64,000 bases of DNA from Flavobacterium praedii. GTDB lineage: Bacteria > Bacteroidota > Bacteroidia > Flavobacteriales > Flavobacteriaceae. The notes beneath the pieces are model-generated. The model had not been told where the DNA came from. It saw only the letters and a list, made by a program, of their open reading frames with translations, and ran no database searches. The stretch spans positions 1 to 64,000 of the forward strand of contig NZ_CP113948.1 of NCBI RefSeq assembly GCF_026810365.1, in the 5' to 3' direction. A program made the position numbers and the translations under genes. Below are positions 51,553 to 61,760 of this stretch, one piece after another; position 1 is the first letter of the stretch; every line of letters begins with the position of its first letter.

Positions 51553-53379
51553 CTATTCAAACGACTGCATCGTTACCAATTTGTTATAAGTACCATTCAA
51601 AGCAATAAGTTCGTCGTGTTTTCCTTGCTCTACTATTTCTCCTTTTTGCATAACTACAATCAAATCGGCCTTTTGAATGGTTGAAAGGCGATGTGCAATT
51701 ACAATAGAAGTTCTGTTTTGCATCATATTTTCTAGTGCCACTTGAACGAATTTTTCACTTTCGGTATCTAGTGCCGATGTTGCTTCATCCAAAATCATAA
51801 TAGGTGGATTTTTTAAAACAGCACGAGCTATAGAAAGTCTTTGTTTTTGACCTCCAGAAAGTTTATTCCCGCTGTCACCAATGTTTGTGTAAATGCCTTT
51901 TGGTAAATCGTTCACAAATTCATAGGCATTGGCTATTTTCAGAGCCTCTATAATTTCTTCATCAGTTGCATCTAGTTTTCCTAGTGAAATATTTTCTTTT
52001 ATAGTATCATTGAATAAAATGCTATCTTGTGTAACCAATCCCATCAAACTACGAAGTGATTGCAAATTGAAATCTTTAATGGCAATACCGTCAATTGCAA
52101 TACTTCCCTCATTTACATCATAAAAACGCGTCAATAAATTGGCAATTGTACTTTTTCCACTTCCGGATTGCCCCACAAGTGCAACAGTTTGTCCTTTTTT
52201 TACGGTAAGTGAAAAATTCTTCAATACATTTTCTTCTTCATAACTGAAGTTAATATTTTGGATAGCAATTTGTGAATCGAAAGTAGTCTTTTCTACAGCA
52301 TTCAATTTACTGGTAATTGTATTTTCTTGATCCAAGATCTCTAAAACTCGCTCAGCGGCTGCGTTCCCTCTTTTGATGGCGTAGGATGCTTTTGAAATAG
52401 ATTTAGCCGGAGTCAGAATGTTGTATGCCAGTCCCATATAGGCAATAAAGGATGCTCCGTTTAATGTTTTTTCTATTAAGACCATGTGTCCTCCGTACCA
52501 TAGTAATATAGCAATAACCATAATTCCCATAAACTCACTGGCTGGAGAAGCTAGGTTTTGGCGATTACCTATGCTATTTGATAATGTAAAAAAACGTTGT
52601 GTTGACTCTTGAAAAACACGGTTGAAGTAGTTTTCTGAGTTATAACCTTTTACTACTTTTAGTCCTCCCAATGTTTCTTCGATAGTTGATAAAAAGACAC
52701 CTTGTTCTTCTTGTGCCTTAGTTGACTTCTTTTTTAATTGTTTTCCAATAAGGGAAATAACATATCCTGAAACTGGGATAAAAATAAACACAAAAAGAGT
52801 CAATTGTACACTGATAGTAACCATTGTAATTAGGGTAAAAACAATCGTCAAAGGCTCCTTTACAATCAGTTCAAGAATGGATAAAAATGAAGTTTGAACC
52901 TCATTAACATCTCCTGAAATTCTAGCGATTACGTCTCCTTTTCTTTTTTCGGAGTAAAAAGCCAATGGTAATTCAATAGTCTTTTTGTACATGGCATTTC
53001 GCATATCTTTCAATACTCCATTTCGTAAAAAAGTAATAAAAAACATGGCTAAATAATCAGATAAGTTTTTTAATAAAAAGATAGAAATGATGATAATGAC
53101 CATTATGCTTAATGTTCGTCCTACTCCAAAAGTATCGGTTGTGTGTGTAATATAATAACTTAAATAATCTTCACCATACTTTTTAACTTCCCAAATACCT
53201 TTGTAAACTGGCATTGTCGTATTTCTTTTGGTTTGGTCGAATAAAACTTGCATCATCGGAATCAACGAAACAAAAGAAAGTGTGCTAAAAAGTGCATACA
53301 AAACATTAAAAAAAATGTTCAGGTAAGCATACTTTTTATAAGGAATTACAAAAGGGAATATTCTTTTAAAATTGTTCAT
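51553..53379 (-). CDS. ABC exporter, MsbA-like
   Basis: 608 aa. Six membrane helices in residues 1-330, then an ATPase: Walker A LVGQSGSGKSTIANLL (about 400), signature KLSGGQKQRLSIARAVL (about 508) and Walker B MILDEATSALD. Half-transporter working as a homodimer; lipid or LPS precursor export is likely but not certain. Overlaps the phosphohexomutase gene by one base. Confidence 0.85.
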   Translation of the reverse strand: MNNFKRIFPFVIPYKKYAYLNIFFNVLYALFSTLSFVSLIPMMQVLFDQTKRNTTMPVYKGIWEVKKYGEDYLSYYITHTTDTFGVGRTLSIMVIIIISIFLLKNLSDYLAMFFITFLRNGVLKDMRNAMYKKTIELPLAFYSEKRKGDVIARISGDVNEVQTSFLSILELIVKEPLTIVFTLITMVTISVQLTLFVFIFIPVSGYVISLIGKQLKKKSTKAQEEQGVFLSTIEETLGGLKVVKGYNSENYFNRVFQESTQRFFTLSNSIGNRQNLASPASEFMGIMVIAILLWYGGHMVLIEKTLNGASFIAYMGLAYNILTPAKSISKASYAIKRGNAAAERVLEILDQENTITSKLNAVEKTTFDSQIAIQNINFSYEEENVLKNFSLTVKKGQTVALVGQSGSGKSTIANLLTRFYDVNEGSIAIDGIAIKDFNLQSLRSLMGLVTQDSILFNDTIKENISLGKLDATDEEIIEALKIANAYEFVNDLPKGIYTNIGDSGNKLSGGQKQRLSIARAVLKNPPIMILDEATSALDTESEKFVQVALENMMQNRTSIVIAHRLSTIQKADLIVVMQKGEIVEQGKHDELIALNGTYNKLVTMQSFE

Positions 53380-55106
53380 TAGTTCAATTGCATTGCAATA
53401 ATTATGTTTTTAATCTTTTCGTTCAACACTTCTTCTACTCTTGTGAAATCGGCAACGCTTTCTAATTGGGTGTTTACGCTGATGTAAAATTTAATTTTAG
53501 GCTCAGTTCCACTTGGTCTGGCACATATTTTAGAACCGTCTTCTGTATAGTAAATCAATACATCAGATTTTGGCATATCCATCGTTTCTTCTTCACCTGT
53601 AAAAAGGTTTTTGGCTATTGATGATTTGTAGTCTTCCATCATAACCACTCTTTCTCCATTGATTTCTTTCAAAGGATTTTCACGTAAATCAACCATCATT
53701 TGATTGATTTCGGCCAATCCTTCCATGCCTTTTTTAGTAATAGAAACCAAATGCTCTTTGTAGAAACCAAAATCTACATAATATTGCAACAAAGTATTGT
53801 AAACAGAGCTGCCTTTAGCTTTGGCTTGAGCCGCTATTTCGCAAACTAATAATGTAGCTGCAACAGCATCTTTATCGCGAACAGCATCACCAACCATGTA
53901 TCCAAAACTCTCTTCTCCACCACCAATAAATTCCAGTTCAGGAAAATCTTTGATCATTTTGGCAATCCATTTAAAGCCTGTTAATCCCACTTTGCATTCT
54001 ACGCCATAAGCAGTTGCTAATTCCATTATCATTGGAGTAGAAACAATAGTAGAACCCACAAATTGTTGGCCGTTTATTTTGTCCGCTTTTTTCCATTGTT
54101 CCAATAGGAAAGCCGTCATCAAAATCATCGTTTGGTTTCCGTTCAACAAAATCATTTTGCCTTCGTTGTTTCGAACAGCAACTCCCAAACGGTCACAATC
54201 TGGATCAGTACCCACAACAATATCAGCGTTCAATTTGTCTGCCAAAGCCAGTGCCATAGTCAATGCTTCTGGCTCTTCTGGATTCGGAGATTTTACCGTT
54301 GGGAAATTTCCATCTGGTTTGGCTTGCTCTGGAACGATGTTCACATTCGTATAACCCGCTTTTTCCAAAGTTGCTGGTACAGCCGTAATCGAAGTCCCGT
54401 GCAAAGAAGTAAACACAATATTTAAGTTGTCTTTGGCTTCCTGTGGAGTGTTGAAACTTGCATTTTCTACAGACGATTTTACAAAAGCTTCGTCAATTTC
54501 AGTGTCTATGTATTGAATCAAACTTTCGTCTGCCGAAAATTTAATTTCGTTGTAATTCAAATTCTCTATAACATTAATGATAGCAGCATCTTGAGGAGGA
54601 ACAATTTGTCCGCCATCTTCCCAATATACTTTGTAACCATTATATTCTGGTGGATTGTGTGAAGCAGTAAGTACAATTCCACATTGACAACCTAAATGTT
54701 TAAGTGCAAAAGATAATTCTGGTGTAGGTCTCAAATCCGAAAATAAATACACTTGAATCCCATTCGCAGAGAAAACATCAGCAACCACTTTGGCTAAGGA
54801 TTGACTATTATGACGGCAATCAAAAGCAATTACAACTTTCAAAGCCTGTCCTGGAAAAACAGTATGTAAATAATTAGAAAGTCCTTGAGTGTTTTTTCCA
54901 AGGGTATATTTGTTGATTCGGTTGTTTCCAACCCCCATTACACCGCGCATACCGCCTGTTCCAAATTCTAAATTTTTATAAAAACTCTCTTCCAATTCTT
55001 TTGGAGAAGTCGTCATTAATTCTTTAACGGCTACTTGTGTTTCATTGTCAAACGTTGGAGTCAACCATTCGTTTACTGCGTCTAAAATGTTTTGTGCTAT
55101 GTGCAT
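53379..55106 (-). CDS. Phosphohexomutase (phosphoglucomutase/phosphomannomutase family)
   Basis: 575 aa. Active-site phosphoserine in TASHNPPEYNGYKVYW (about 148-163), metal-binding DPDCDRLGVAV (about 305), sugar-binding GGGEESFGYM (about 395) and CARPSGTEPKIKFY at the C-terminus. Interconverts hexose phosphates for sugar nucleotide synthesis. One base overlap with the exporter. Confidence 0.9.
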   Translation of the reverse strand: MHIAQNILDAVNEWLTPTFDNETQVAVKELMTTSPKELEESFYKNLEFGTGGMRGVMGVGNNRINKYTLGKNTQGLSNYLHTVFPGQALKVVIAFDCRHNSQSLAKVVADVFSANGIQVYLFSDLRPTPELSFALKHLGCQCGIVLTASHNPPEYNGYKVYWEDGGQIVPPQDAAIINVIENLNYNEIKFSADESLIQYIDTEIDEAFVKSSVENASFNTPQEAKDNLNIVFTSLHGTSITAVPATLEKAGYTNVNIVPEQAKPDGNFPTVKSPNPEEPEALTMALALADKLNADIVVGTDPDCDRLGVAVRNNEGKMILLNGNQTMILMTAFLLEQWKKADKINGQQFVGSTIVSTPMIMELATAYGVECKVGLTGFKWIAKMIKDFPELEFIGGGEESFGYMVGDAVRDKDAVAATLLVCEIAAQAKAKGSSVYNTLLQYYVDFGFYKEHLVSITKKGMEGLAEINQMMVDLRENPLKEINGERVVMMEDYKSSIAKNLFTGEEETMDMPKSDVLIYYTEDGSKICARPSGTEPKIKFYISVNTQLESVADFTRVEEVLNEKIKNIIIAMQLN

Positions 55107-55160
55107 TATATATTTAGTTTAAAATTGTTATTCTATTTTGTCAAGGAAAGTATATAAGCT

Positions 55161-55254
55161 TTATTAGGAGCTATTTCCTGCTATCCGCTATATCTTTTCT
55201 TGTGTCGTTAGAAAAAAACGACACAAGAAAAGGATGCCGCTCCTATCAGGGCTA
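55161..55254. repeat. Palindromic intergenic repeat family, copy B
   Basis: Ends match copy A at 32687-32817: ATTTCCTGCTATCCGCTATA and GGATGCCGCTCCTATCAGGG. The centre is a perfect 16-bp hairpin, CTTTTCTTGTGTCGTT (55194-55209) and AACGACACAAGAAAAG (55217-55232). The stem differs in sequence from copy A while the outer ends are kept. No ORF in 55107-55360. Confidence 0.7.
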
Positions 55255-55360
55255 GATTCGTAAAGCGAAATATTAAGTTCTTATAATTATTTTTTTAATT
55301 TTAATATAGGATAAGCAAATTGCTTTTTGGGAGTTCTATTTGTTATATCAAGAAAAAAAA

Positions 55361-56317
55361 TTAAAAATTCACTTCACTAGAAACTTTGTAACGTTCCTCA
55401 TTGTTCTTGGTTCTCAAAATAATTTCACCCAGAAATCCTGCCAAAAATAATTGCGTTCCCAAAACCATTGTTGTCAATGCAATATAAAACCAAGGATTGG
55501 TGGTGACTAGATTGTAATGCATCCCCATATACATATGGTACAGTTTCGAAACTCCAATATATCCAGCCAATAAAAAACCAATGATAAACATTAAAGATCC
55601 AATGGCACCAAATAAATGCATCGGTCTTTTTCCAAATCGGGAAAGAAACCAAATCGTAATTAAATCCAAGAAACCATTTATGAAACGTTCGATTCCAAAT
55701 TTGGTTTCTCCATATTTTCTCGCTTGATGTTGTACTACTTTTTCTCCGATTTTTCCAAAACCAGCATTTTTCGCCAAAACAGGAATGTATCGGTGCATTT
55801 CGCCAGATACTTCAATGTTTTTTACAACAACATTTTTATAAGCTTTAAGGCCACAATTAAAATCATTCAATTCCACTCCAGATGTTTTTCTGGCCGCCCA
55901 ATTGAATAATTTCGATGGAAGATTTTTGGCTACAACTGAGTCGTAACGTTTCTTTTTCCAACCCGAAACCAAATCGTATTTTTCGGTTGTAATCATTTCG
56001 TACAAACCTGGTATTTCGTCAGGGCTGTCTTGCAAGTCGGCATCCATCGTGATAATGACATCGCCTTTTGCCTTAGCGAAACCAGCATGTAAAGCTTGTG
56101 ATTTTCCAAAGTTTTTCATGAATCGAATCCCTTTTACATTTGGATTCTCAGTGGCAAATCCTTCTATAATATTCCAAGATTCATCAGTACTTCCGTCATC
56201 CAGAAAAATGATCTCGTAACTATAATTGTTCGATTTCATGATAGAAATGATCCAAGTGTACAACTCTTGTAGTGATTCCTCTTCGTTTAGAAGCGGTATG
56301 AGTATAGATAAATTCAT
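55361..56317 (-). CDS. Family 2 glycosyltransferase (GtrB/DPM1-like)
   Basis: 318 aa. GT-A catalytic part: ILIPLLNEEESLQELY, FLDDGSTDESW, MDADLQDSPDEI (DxD) and GLKAYKNVVVK. Two C-terminal membrane segments (about 235-258 and 273-295). Transfers a sugar to polyprenyl phosphate. Start overlaps the end of the DUF4199 gene by one base. Confidence 0.9.
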   Translation of the reverse strand: MNLSILIPLLNEEESLQELYTWIISIMKSNNYSYEIIFLDDGSTDESWNIIEGFATENPNVKGIRFMKNFGKSQALHAGFAKAKGDVIITMDADLQDSPDEIPGLYEMITTEKYDLVSGWKKKRYDSVVAKNLPSKLFNWAARKTSGVELNDFNCGLKAYKNVVVKNIEVSGEMHRYIPVLAKNAGFGKIGEKVVQHQARKYGETKFGIERFINGFLDLITIWFLSRFGKRPMHLFGAIGSLMFIIGFLLAGYIGVSKLYHMYMGMHYNLVTTNPWFYIALTTMVLGTQLFLAGFLGEIILRTKNNEERYKVSSEVNF

Positions 56318-56856
56318 TATTTGTATTCTTGTGGTGTAGATTTACTTTTGAAGAAGGCTGCTATAATTAAACCAATTATAGCGCAAAAAAAGAGATAAAA
56401 AACTGAGCCTTTCAATTGTTCAACAATTGAGAATGGATCACTTTCTTTTAGTTTTGAAATTGTTTCATTCATTGCAGAGGCAGGAACTCCAAATTTTTCA
56501 GAAGTACTAATCAGGTATTTTATTGTTAAATCCAAAAGGGTGTCTTTTACGGAAGGATCTATAAAATTAATTAAAATGATTTTGAAAGCAATAGAAATAA
56601 GTATCCCAATTGCTGCAGCAATGAAGTAGCTAGTGAATGCTTCTTTGTAGGGTAAAACACCATTTAACTCTTTTTTTGCTTTAGAAAGCGAAATAATAGG
56701 TACAATAATAATAACAGAAAAACTTAATAATGTAGTCCACCAAGCAATAAATAATTCTAAGTTAATTGCATACATGGAAGCAGTAATCAAACAAAGAATT
56801 ACACCAGTTATTACTCCATAAGTTATTCCGTTTCTTTTTATAATTTCATTTACCAT
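56317..56856 (-). CDS. DUF4199 membrane protein
   Basis: 179 aa. Four membrane segments (about 13-32, 38-56, 70-92 and 148-170). Family common in Bacteroidota, function unknown. Same operon as the glycosyltransferase. Confidence 0.8.
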   Translation of the reverse strand: MVNEIIKRNGITYGVITGVILCLITASMYAINLELFIAWWTTLLSFSVIIIVPIISLSKAKKELNGVLPYKEAFTSYFIAAAIGILISIAFKIILINFIDPSVKDTLLDLTIKYLISTSEKFGVPASAMNETISKLKESDPFSIVEQLKGSVFYLFFCAIIGLIIAAFFKSKSTPQEYK

Positions 56857-57093
56857 TGTAGTTGTTTTTTATTAATCTACAAATATAACAATTCCCAATA
56901 TAATGGCACGTATAAATTGATTTTTACATCAATATAAAAAAAGTGGCTCAATGGTTTGTATATTGAAAAATAAGTGTAAATTTGCAAACTCAAAATAATA
57001 TTGTAAAACAAAAAGTTATAATGTGTTTATACCTTTTCTGTTAGAAGAAAAGCTTCAAGACAAGTTATAATTAACAAATAAAAAAGATTCAAG

Positions 57094-57345
57094 ATGAAAA
57101 AAGGTGTACACCCAGAAAATTACAGATTAGTTGCTTTTAAAGACATGTCAAATGAAGATGTTTTTATCACTAAATCTACTGCTGATACTAGAGAAACGAT
57201 AGTTGTTGATGGTGTTGAATATCCAGTTGTAAAAATGGAGATTTCTAGAACTTCTCACCCTTTTTACACAGGTAAATCTAAACTTATCGATACAGCAGGA
57301 CGTATTGATAAATTCAAAACTAAATACGCTAAACACGTTAAATAA
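57094..57345 (+). CDS. rpmE: Ribosomal protein L31, type B
   Basis: 83 aa. [19 protein letters not shown] and [20 protein letters not shown]. Type B, with no zinc-binding Cys residues. 50S subunit. Followed by a strong terminator. Confidence 0.95.
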   Translation: MKKGVHPENYRLVAFKDMSNEDVFITKSTADTRETIVVDGVEYPVVKMEISRTSHPFYTGKSKLIDTAGRIDKFKTKYAKHVK

Positions 57346-57370
57346 TTTTAACTGGTTTCAAATACATCAA

Positions 57371-57398
57371 AAGCCTCGCAAATTGCGGGGCTTTTTTT
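57371..57398 (+). terminator. Terminator of rpmE
   Basis: AAGCCTCGCA (57371-57380) pairs with TGCGGGGCTT (57384-57393), one G-U, followed by T to 57398. Confidence 0.85.
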
Positions 57399-57465
57399 AT
57401 GGAATTTTGACTCAGATTCTTTACGTGTGGGATTCCTTACTTTCGTAAACATTTAAAAATAGTTG

Positions 57466-57473
57466 TAACTTTG
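57466..57473 (+). promoter_or_regulatory. Promoter -7 box of the GlmU-like gene
   Basis: TAACTTTG matches TAnnTTTG, 43 bases before the ATG at 57517. Confidence 0.55.
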
Positions 57474-57516
57474 CAGTGATAACCAAATCACATTTTAACA
57501 ATTTATAATTTAATTT

Positions 57517-58692
57517 ATGAACTACATACTTTTTGACGGTCCCGCTCGAAATGCCTTGTTGCCCTTTACCTTCACTCGTCCTGTCGCCGATATACTTATT
57601 GGTATTATGACGATTCGTCAAAAATGGGAGATGCATTTGGGATCTACCACAACAACAGTTACCGAAGAATATTTGTCAGAGAAATATCCGATGGTAGAAT
57701 TGGAAGAAAATGTTATGATTAATGCCTCTTATCTGCCAAATGCTGTTCTGGTCGAAATGGTTAGTAATCTTGGACCTAATCAAGCTATTTTTAGGGGAGA
57801 TGATGTTATTGCTTTTTATACCAATGATGAACAAGAATCAGTTGACTTTGATACATATGAGATTTTGGAATACAATGAAGATTGTATCACTATAGAGCAT
57901 ACTTGGGATATTTTTTCTAAAAATGACGCTGCTATCCGAGAGGATTTTGAATTTTTAACTCAGGATAGAAAATCACAGCCCATCCCAAAAAGTGTTAATG
58001 TGATTTCACCTTCAACTATTTTTATAGAAGAAGGGGCCAAGTTGGAGTTTGTAACTTTAAACGCTTCTGAAGGGCCAATATATATAGGTAAAGATTCGGA
58101 AATTATGGAGGGTTCTATCATTCGCGGTCCATTTGCTTTATGCGAAAATGCACAAGTAAAAATGGGTGCCAAAGTGTATGGAGCAACAACTGTAGGGCCT
58201 TATTCCAGAATTGGTGGGGAGGTAAAAAATGCGGTTCTTTTTGCGTATTCTAATAAAGGTCATGATGGATTTCTTGGAGATTCGGTCTTAGGAGAATGGT
58301 GTAACATTGGAGCAGATAGTAATAACTCCAATTTAAAAAATAATTACGAAGAAGTAAAATTGTGGAGTTATGAAACCGAAGGATTTGCCAAAACTGGTCT
58401 TCAGTTCTGTGGTTTGATGATGGGAGACCATAGTAAATGCGGTATCAATACTATGTTCAATACTGGGACAGTAGTAGGGGTGAGCGCCAATATTTTTGGA
58501 AGCGGTTTTCCTCGAAATTTTGTACCTAGTTTTTCTTGGGGTGGAGCGGCAGGATTTACCACTTATGTAACTAAAAAAGCTTTTGAAACAGCAAGATTAG
58601 TAATGAGCCGCAGGAATATTGATTTTGATGAAAAAGAAGCTGCAATCTTGGAACATATTTTTGAGGAATCAAAAAAATGGAGAAAAGAATAG
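57517..58692 (+). CDS. GlmU-like sugar nucleotidyltransferase
   Basis: 391 aa. N-terminal nucleotidyltransferase-like part (ILFDGPARNALLPFTFTRPV), C-terminal left-handed beta-helix (about 180-330) of hexapeptide repeats: GPIYIGKDSEIMEGSIIRGP and GEWCNIGADSNNSNL. Resembles GlmU but the usual GGxGTR loop is changed, so its sugar is uncertain. Confidence 0.8.
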   Translation: MNYILFDGPARNALLPFTFTRPVADILIGIMTIRQKWEMHLGSTTTTVTEEYLSEKYPMVELEENVMINASYLPNAVLVEMVSNLGPNQAIFRGDDVIAFYTNDEQESVDFDTYEILEYNEDCITIEHTWDIFSKNDAAIREDFEFLTQDRKSQPIPKSVNVISPSTIFIEEGAKLEFVTLNASEGPIYIGKDSEIMEGSIIRGPFALCENAQVKMGAKVYGATTVGPYSRIGGEVKNAVLFAYSNKGHDGFLGDSVLGEWCNIGADSNNSNLKNNYEEVKLWSYETEGFAKTGLQFCGLMMGDHSKCGINTMFNTGTVVGVSANIFGSGFPRNFVPSFSWGGAAGFTTYVTKKAFETARLVMSRRNIDFDEKEAAILEHIFEESKKWRKE

Positions 58693-58809
58693 TGGGATAA
58701 ATTTTCTTAAATTATAACCTTATTTTAATTCGATAATTTGCATAGTTCCTTATGTGAATTATCGAATTTTATTTTAATGAAATCTTAGCGGTACAAGAAT
58801 TTAATTGTG

Positions 58810-58839
58810 TTGCTCAATTCTTTATTTAATCTATCTTTG
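58810..58839 (+). promoter_or_regulatory. Promoter of the ABC-F gene
   Basis: TTG (58810-58812), 19-base spacer and TATCTTTG (58832-58839): Bacteroidota -33/-7 pattern. 64 bases before the ATG at 58904. Confidence 0.65.
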
Positions 58840-58903
58840 CACCTTTTAATTTATTGAGGATGGAAACTTCAAAATTCTAACCTCTAACTTCTAACTTTTT
58901 ATA

Positions 58904-60538
58904 ATGATTACAATTAACGATATTTCGGTTCATTTTGGGGGAACAACTCTTTTTAGTGATGTTTCTTTTGCTATAAATGAGAATGATAAAATTGCCCTTA
59001 TGGGTAAAAATGGGGCGGGTAAATCTACACTTTTAAAGATTATTGCTGGACAAAGTAAACCTTCGACAGGAAATGTTTCGGCACCGAAAGATGCTGTTGT
59101 GGCTTATTTGCCTCAGCATTTGTTGACTACAGATGGTGCCACGGTAATGGAGGAAACATCAAAAGCGTTTGGTGAAATTTTTAGCATGAAAGCCGAAATC
59201 GACGAAATCAATGAACAATTGACCATTCGTACTGATTATGAAAGTGATGCCTATATGAAATTAATCGAAAGAGTTTCAGACTTAAGTGAGAAATTCTATG
59301 CGATTGAAGAAGTGAATTATGAAGCCGAAGTAGAGAAAATTCTAATCGGTTTGGGTTTTGAAAGAGAGGATTTCACACGTCAGACTTCTGAATTTTCTGG
59401 GGGTTGGAGAATGCGAATCGAATTGGCTAAGATTCTATTGCGAAAACCAGATTTGATTTTGCTGGATGAGCCAACCAATCACATGGATATAGAAAGTATT
59501 CAATGGTTGGAAGATTTCTTGATCAATTCTGCCAAAGCAGTAGTGGTGATTTCGCACGATAGGGCTTTTGTAGATAACATTACTAATCGTACCATTGAAG
59601 TAACAATGGGGCGTATTTATGATTATAAGGCTAAATATTCCCATTATTTAGAATTGAGAAAAGACCGTCGTATGCACCAACAAAAAGCGTATGATGAGCA
59701 ACAACGAATGATTGCTGATAACCGCGCTTTTATTGATCGTTTTAAAGGTACTTTTTCTAAAACAGATGCTGTTCAATCTCGTGTTAAGATGTTAGAAAAA
59801 CTAGTTATTGTACAAGTGGATGAAGTAGATACTTCGGCATTGAAATTGAAATTTCCACCAGCAGTTCGCTCTGGACAATACCCTGTAATTGTAAAAGAAA
59901 TGTCAAAGTCTTATGGAGATCACGTAGTTTTCAAAGATGCTAATATTGTAATTGAAAGAGGTCAGAAGGTTGCTTTTGTTGGAAAAAATGGAGAAGGAAA
60001 GTCAACGATGATCAAAGCTATAATGAAAGAAATTGGCGTTGATAGTGGTTCTGTTGAAATTGGACATAATTCTCAGATTGGATATTTTGCTCAAAACCAA
60101 GCGGCGTTGTTAGACGAAAATGCTACTATTTTTGAAACTATTGATGATATAGCAGTGGGTGATGTAAGAACTAAGATCAAAGATATTTTAGGTGCTTTTA
60201 TGTTTCATGGCGATGATGTGACCAAGAAAGTAAAAGTACTTTCGGGAGGTGAGAAAACCCGTTTGGCGATGATTAAATTATTGTTGGAACCCGTAAATTT
60301 ATTGATTCTGGATGAGCCTTCGAATCACTTGGATATGAAAACCAAAGATATTATCAAAGACGCTTTACGTGATTTTGATGGAACTTTAATTTTGGTTTCT
60401 CACGATCGTGATTTCCTTGATGGATTGGCGACCAAAGTTTTTGAATTTGGTAACAAACGAGTAGTTGAACATTTTGAAGATATTACTGGTTTCTTAGCTC
60501 ACAAGAAAATGGACAGTATGAAAGAGATTGAAAAATAG
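58904..60538 (+). CDS. ABC-F family ATPase (translation factor type)
   Basis: 544 aa with two ATPase domains and no membrane helices. Walker A MGKNGAGKSTLLKI (about 33) and VGKNGEGKSTMIKA (about 360), signatures FSGGWRMRIELA and LSGGEKTRLAMI, Walker B LLDEPTNHMD and LDEPSNHLD, and the linker (about 240-300) between. Acts on the ribosome; paralogues confer antibiotic protection but nothing shows this for this one. Confidence 0.9.
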   Translation: MITINDISVHFGGTTLFSDVSFAINENDKIALMGKNGAGKSTLLKIIAGQSKPSTGNVSAPKDAVVAYLPQHLLTTDGATVMEETSKAFGEIFSMKAEIDEINEQLTIRTDYESDAYMKLIERVSDLSEKFYAIEEVNYEAEVEKILIGLGFEREDFTRQTSEFSGGWRMRIELAKILLRKPDLILLDEPTNHMDIESIQWLEDFLINSAKAVVVISHDRAFVDNITNRTIEVTMGRIYDYKAKYSHYLELRKDRRMHQQKAYDEQQRMIADNRAFIDRFKGTFSKTDAVQSRVKMLEKLVIVQVDEVDTSALKLKFPPAVRSGQYPVIVKEMSKSYGDHVVFKDANIVIERGQKVAFVGKNGEGKSTMIKAIMKEIGVDSGSVEIGHNSQIGYFAQNQAALLDENATIFETIDDIAVGDVRTKIKDILGAFMFHGDDVTKKVKVLSGGEKTRLAMIKLLLEPVNLLILDEPSNHLDMKTKDIIKDALRDFDGTLILVSHDRDFLDGLATKVFEFGNKRVVEHFEDITGFLAHKKMDSMKEIEK

Positions 60539-60561
60539 ATTTATTTTTTCGAAAAATAAAC

Positions 60562-60595
60562 AAAAGGCAAGAGTTTAATTTCTCTTGCCTTTTTT
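60562..60595. terminator. Bidirectional terminator between ABC-F and ABC-2 genes
   Basis: Perfect 12-bp arms AAAAGGCAAGAG (60562-60573) and CTCTTGCCTTTT (60582-60593), then T run. Serves both convergent genes. Confidence 0.85.
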
Positions 60596-60597
60596 AT

Positions 60598-61758
60598 TTA
60601 TTGTACACTTTTTAGCACCGATTTTTTCTTAAAATACAAAGCTATATATGCCCAAACGGCACAAACACTTCCTATAATAATCATATTTTTGATGGAATCC
60701 CAAGTTTGTGAGAGCGTGCCATTCTCAATAATTAATATTCTAAAAGCTTTCAAAAAATGTGTCAACGGAATTACATTGGCTACACCTTGTACCCAATTGG
60801 GCATTTGACTCAACGGCCAGCTGAACCCGCTTAAAATGAAACTAGGTGTCGCGATAACCATTAAAATTTCAGTGGCTTTAAGTTGATTTGGAATTAAGAT
60901 ACTCACTAATATTCCGATGAAAGAAACGGACAACACAAATATCCCCGCCACAAAGGTGAGCTGTAGTAAATTTTCGAAAAAAGAAATTCTGAAATAAAAG
61001 GTAAAGAACCAATAGAGAAGCCAAACGCCAAAACTCATAATAAGGTAAGGAATGATTTTTATACTCATCATTTTTAAAACCGAAGGACATTTGTTTACTA
61101 AAATTTTAAAAGTTCCATTCTCAAATTCAGAGGCAAAAGATAAGGCTAATGCTAGTAGAATTACTTGTTGCAAAACAGCCGCTAAAACACCAGGCCATAA
61201 GTAATATAAGTAATTGCTGCTACGGTTGTTTTTTTTGACAAAAGTAGTTTTAAAAGGTTCATATTCTGACGCTAATAATTTTTCAGGTATGCCTTGCTTG
61301 CGTAAGGTCTCCATTTGAACGCCTACTTTTAAGGTGCCTAAACAAACTTGTATAGCATTAGACGAAAAATTGGCAGTTAAAATATTAGCAGTATTAACAA
61401 TAGTAATGATTTCTGGGTACCGTTTGGTGAGTACCATTTTTTGAAAATCTTTGGGAATAATTACTATGCAATTGGCTTCATTGTCTATTGCAATTTTCGA
61501 AAGGTCATTTTTGTCGAATAAAAGCGCTTTGATAGTTATGACTTCATCATCATTAAACATTTCAATAGCTTTTGCACTCATTTCAGATTGATCCATATCA
61601 ACAACAATAATAGGTAAATCTGTTGCTTTTCCTTTACTGTAAACATATCCTAACAAAATGGCATACAATAAAGGAGCTCCTATAAATAGCATTCGTAAGA
61701 TTTTATTTTGCCAGAATAATTGAAATTCTCTTTTTAAGAGGGAAAAGAAATTTTGCAT
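60598..61758 (-). CDS. ABC-2 type permease
   Basis: 386 aa. N-terminal membrane segment (about 22-42), a large periplasmic part (about 45-175) and five further segments (about 190-375), including GVLAAVLQQVILLALALSFA. MDR type with ATPase not adjacent in the window. Follows the HlyD gene with a 2-base gap, an efflux set with TolC. Confidence 0.85.
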   Translation of the reverse strand: MQNFFSLLKREFQLFWQNKILRMLFIGAPLLYAILLGYVYSKGKATDLPIIVVDMDQSEMSAKAIEMFNDDEVITIKALLFDKNDLSKIAIDNEANCIVIIPKDFQKMVLTKRYPEIITIVNTANILTANFSSNAIQVCLGTLKVGVQMETLRKQGIPEKLLASEYEPFKTTFVKKNNRSSNYLYYLWPGVLAAVLQQVILLALALSFASEFENGTFKILVNKCPSVLKMMSIKIIPYLIMSFGVWLLYWFFTFYFRISFFENLLQLTFVAGIFVLSVSFIGILVSILIPNQLKATEILMVIATPSFILSGFSWPLSQMPNWVQGVANVIPLTHFLKAFRILIIENGTLSQTWDSIKNMIIIGSVCAVWAYIALYFKKKSVLKSVQ

Positions 61759-61760
61759 AA

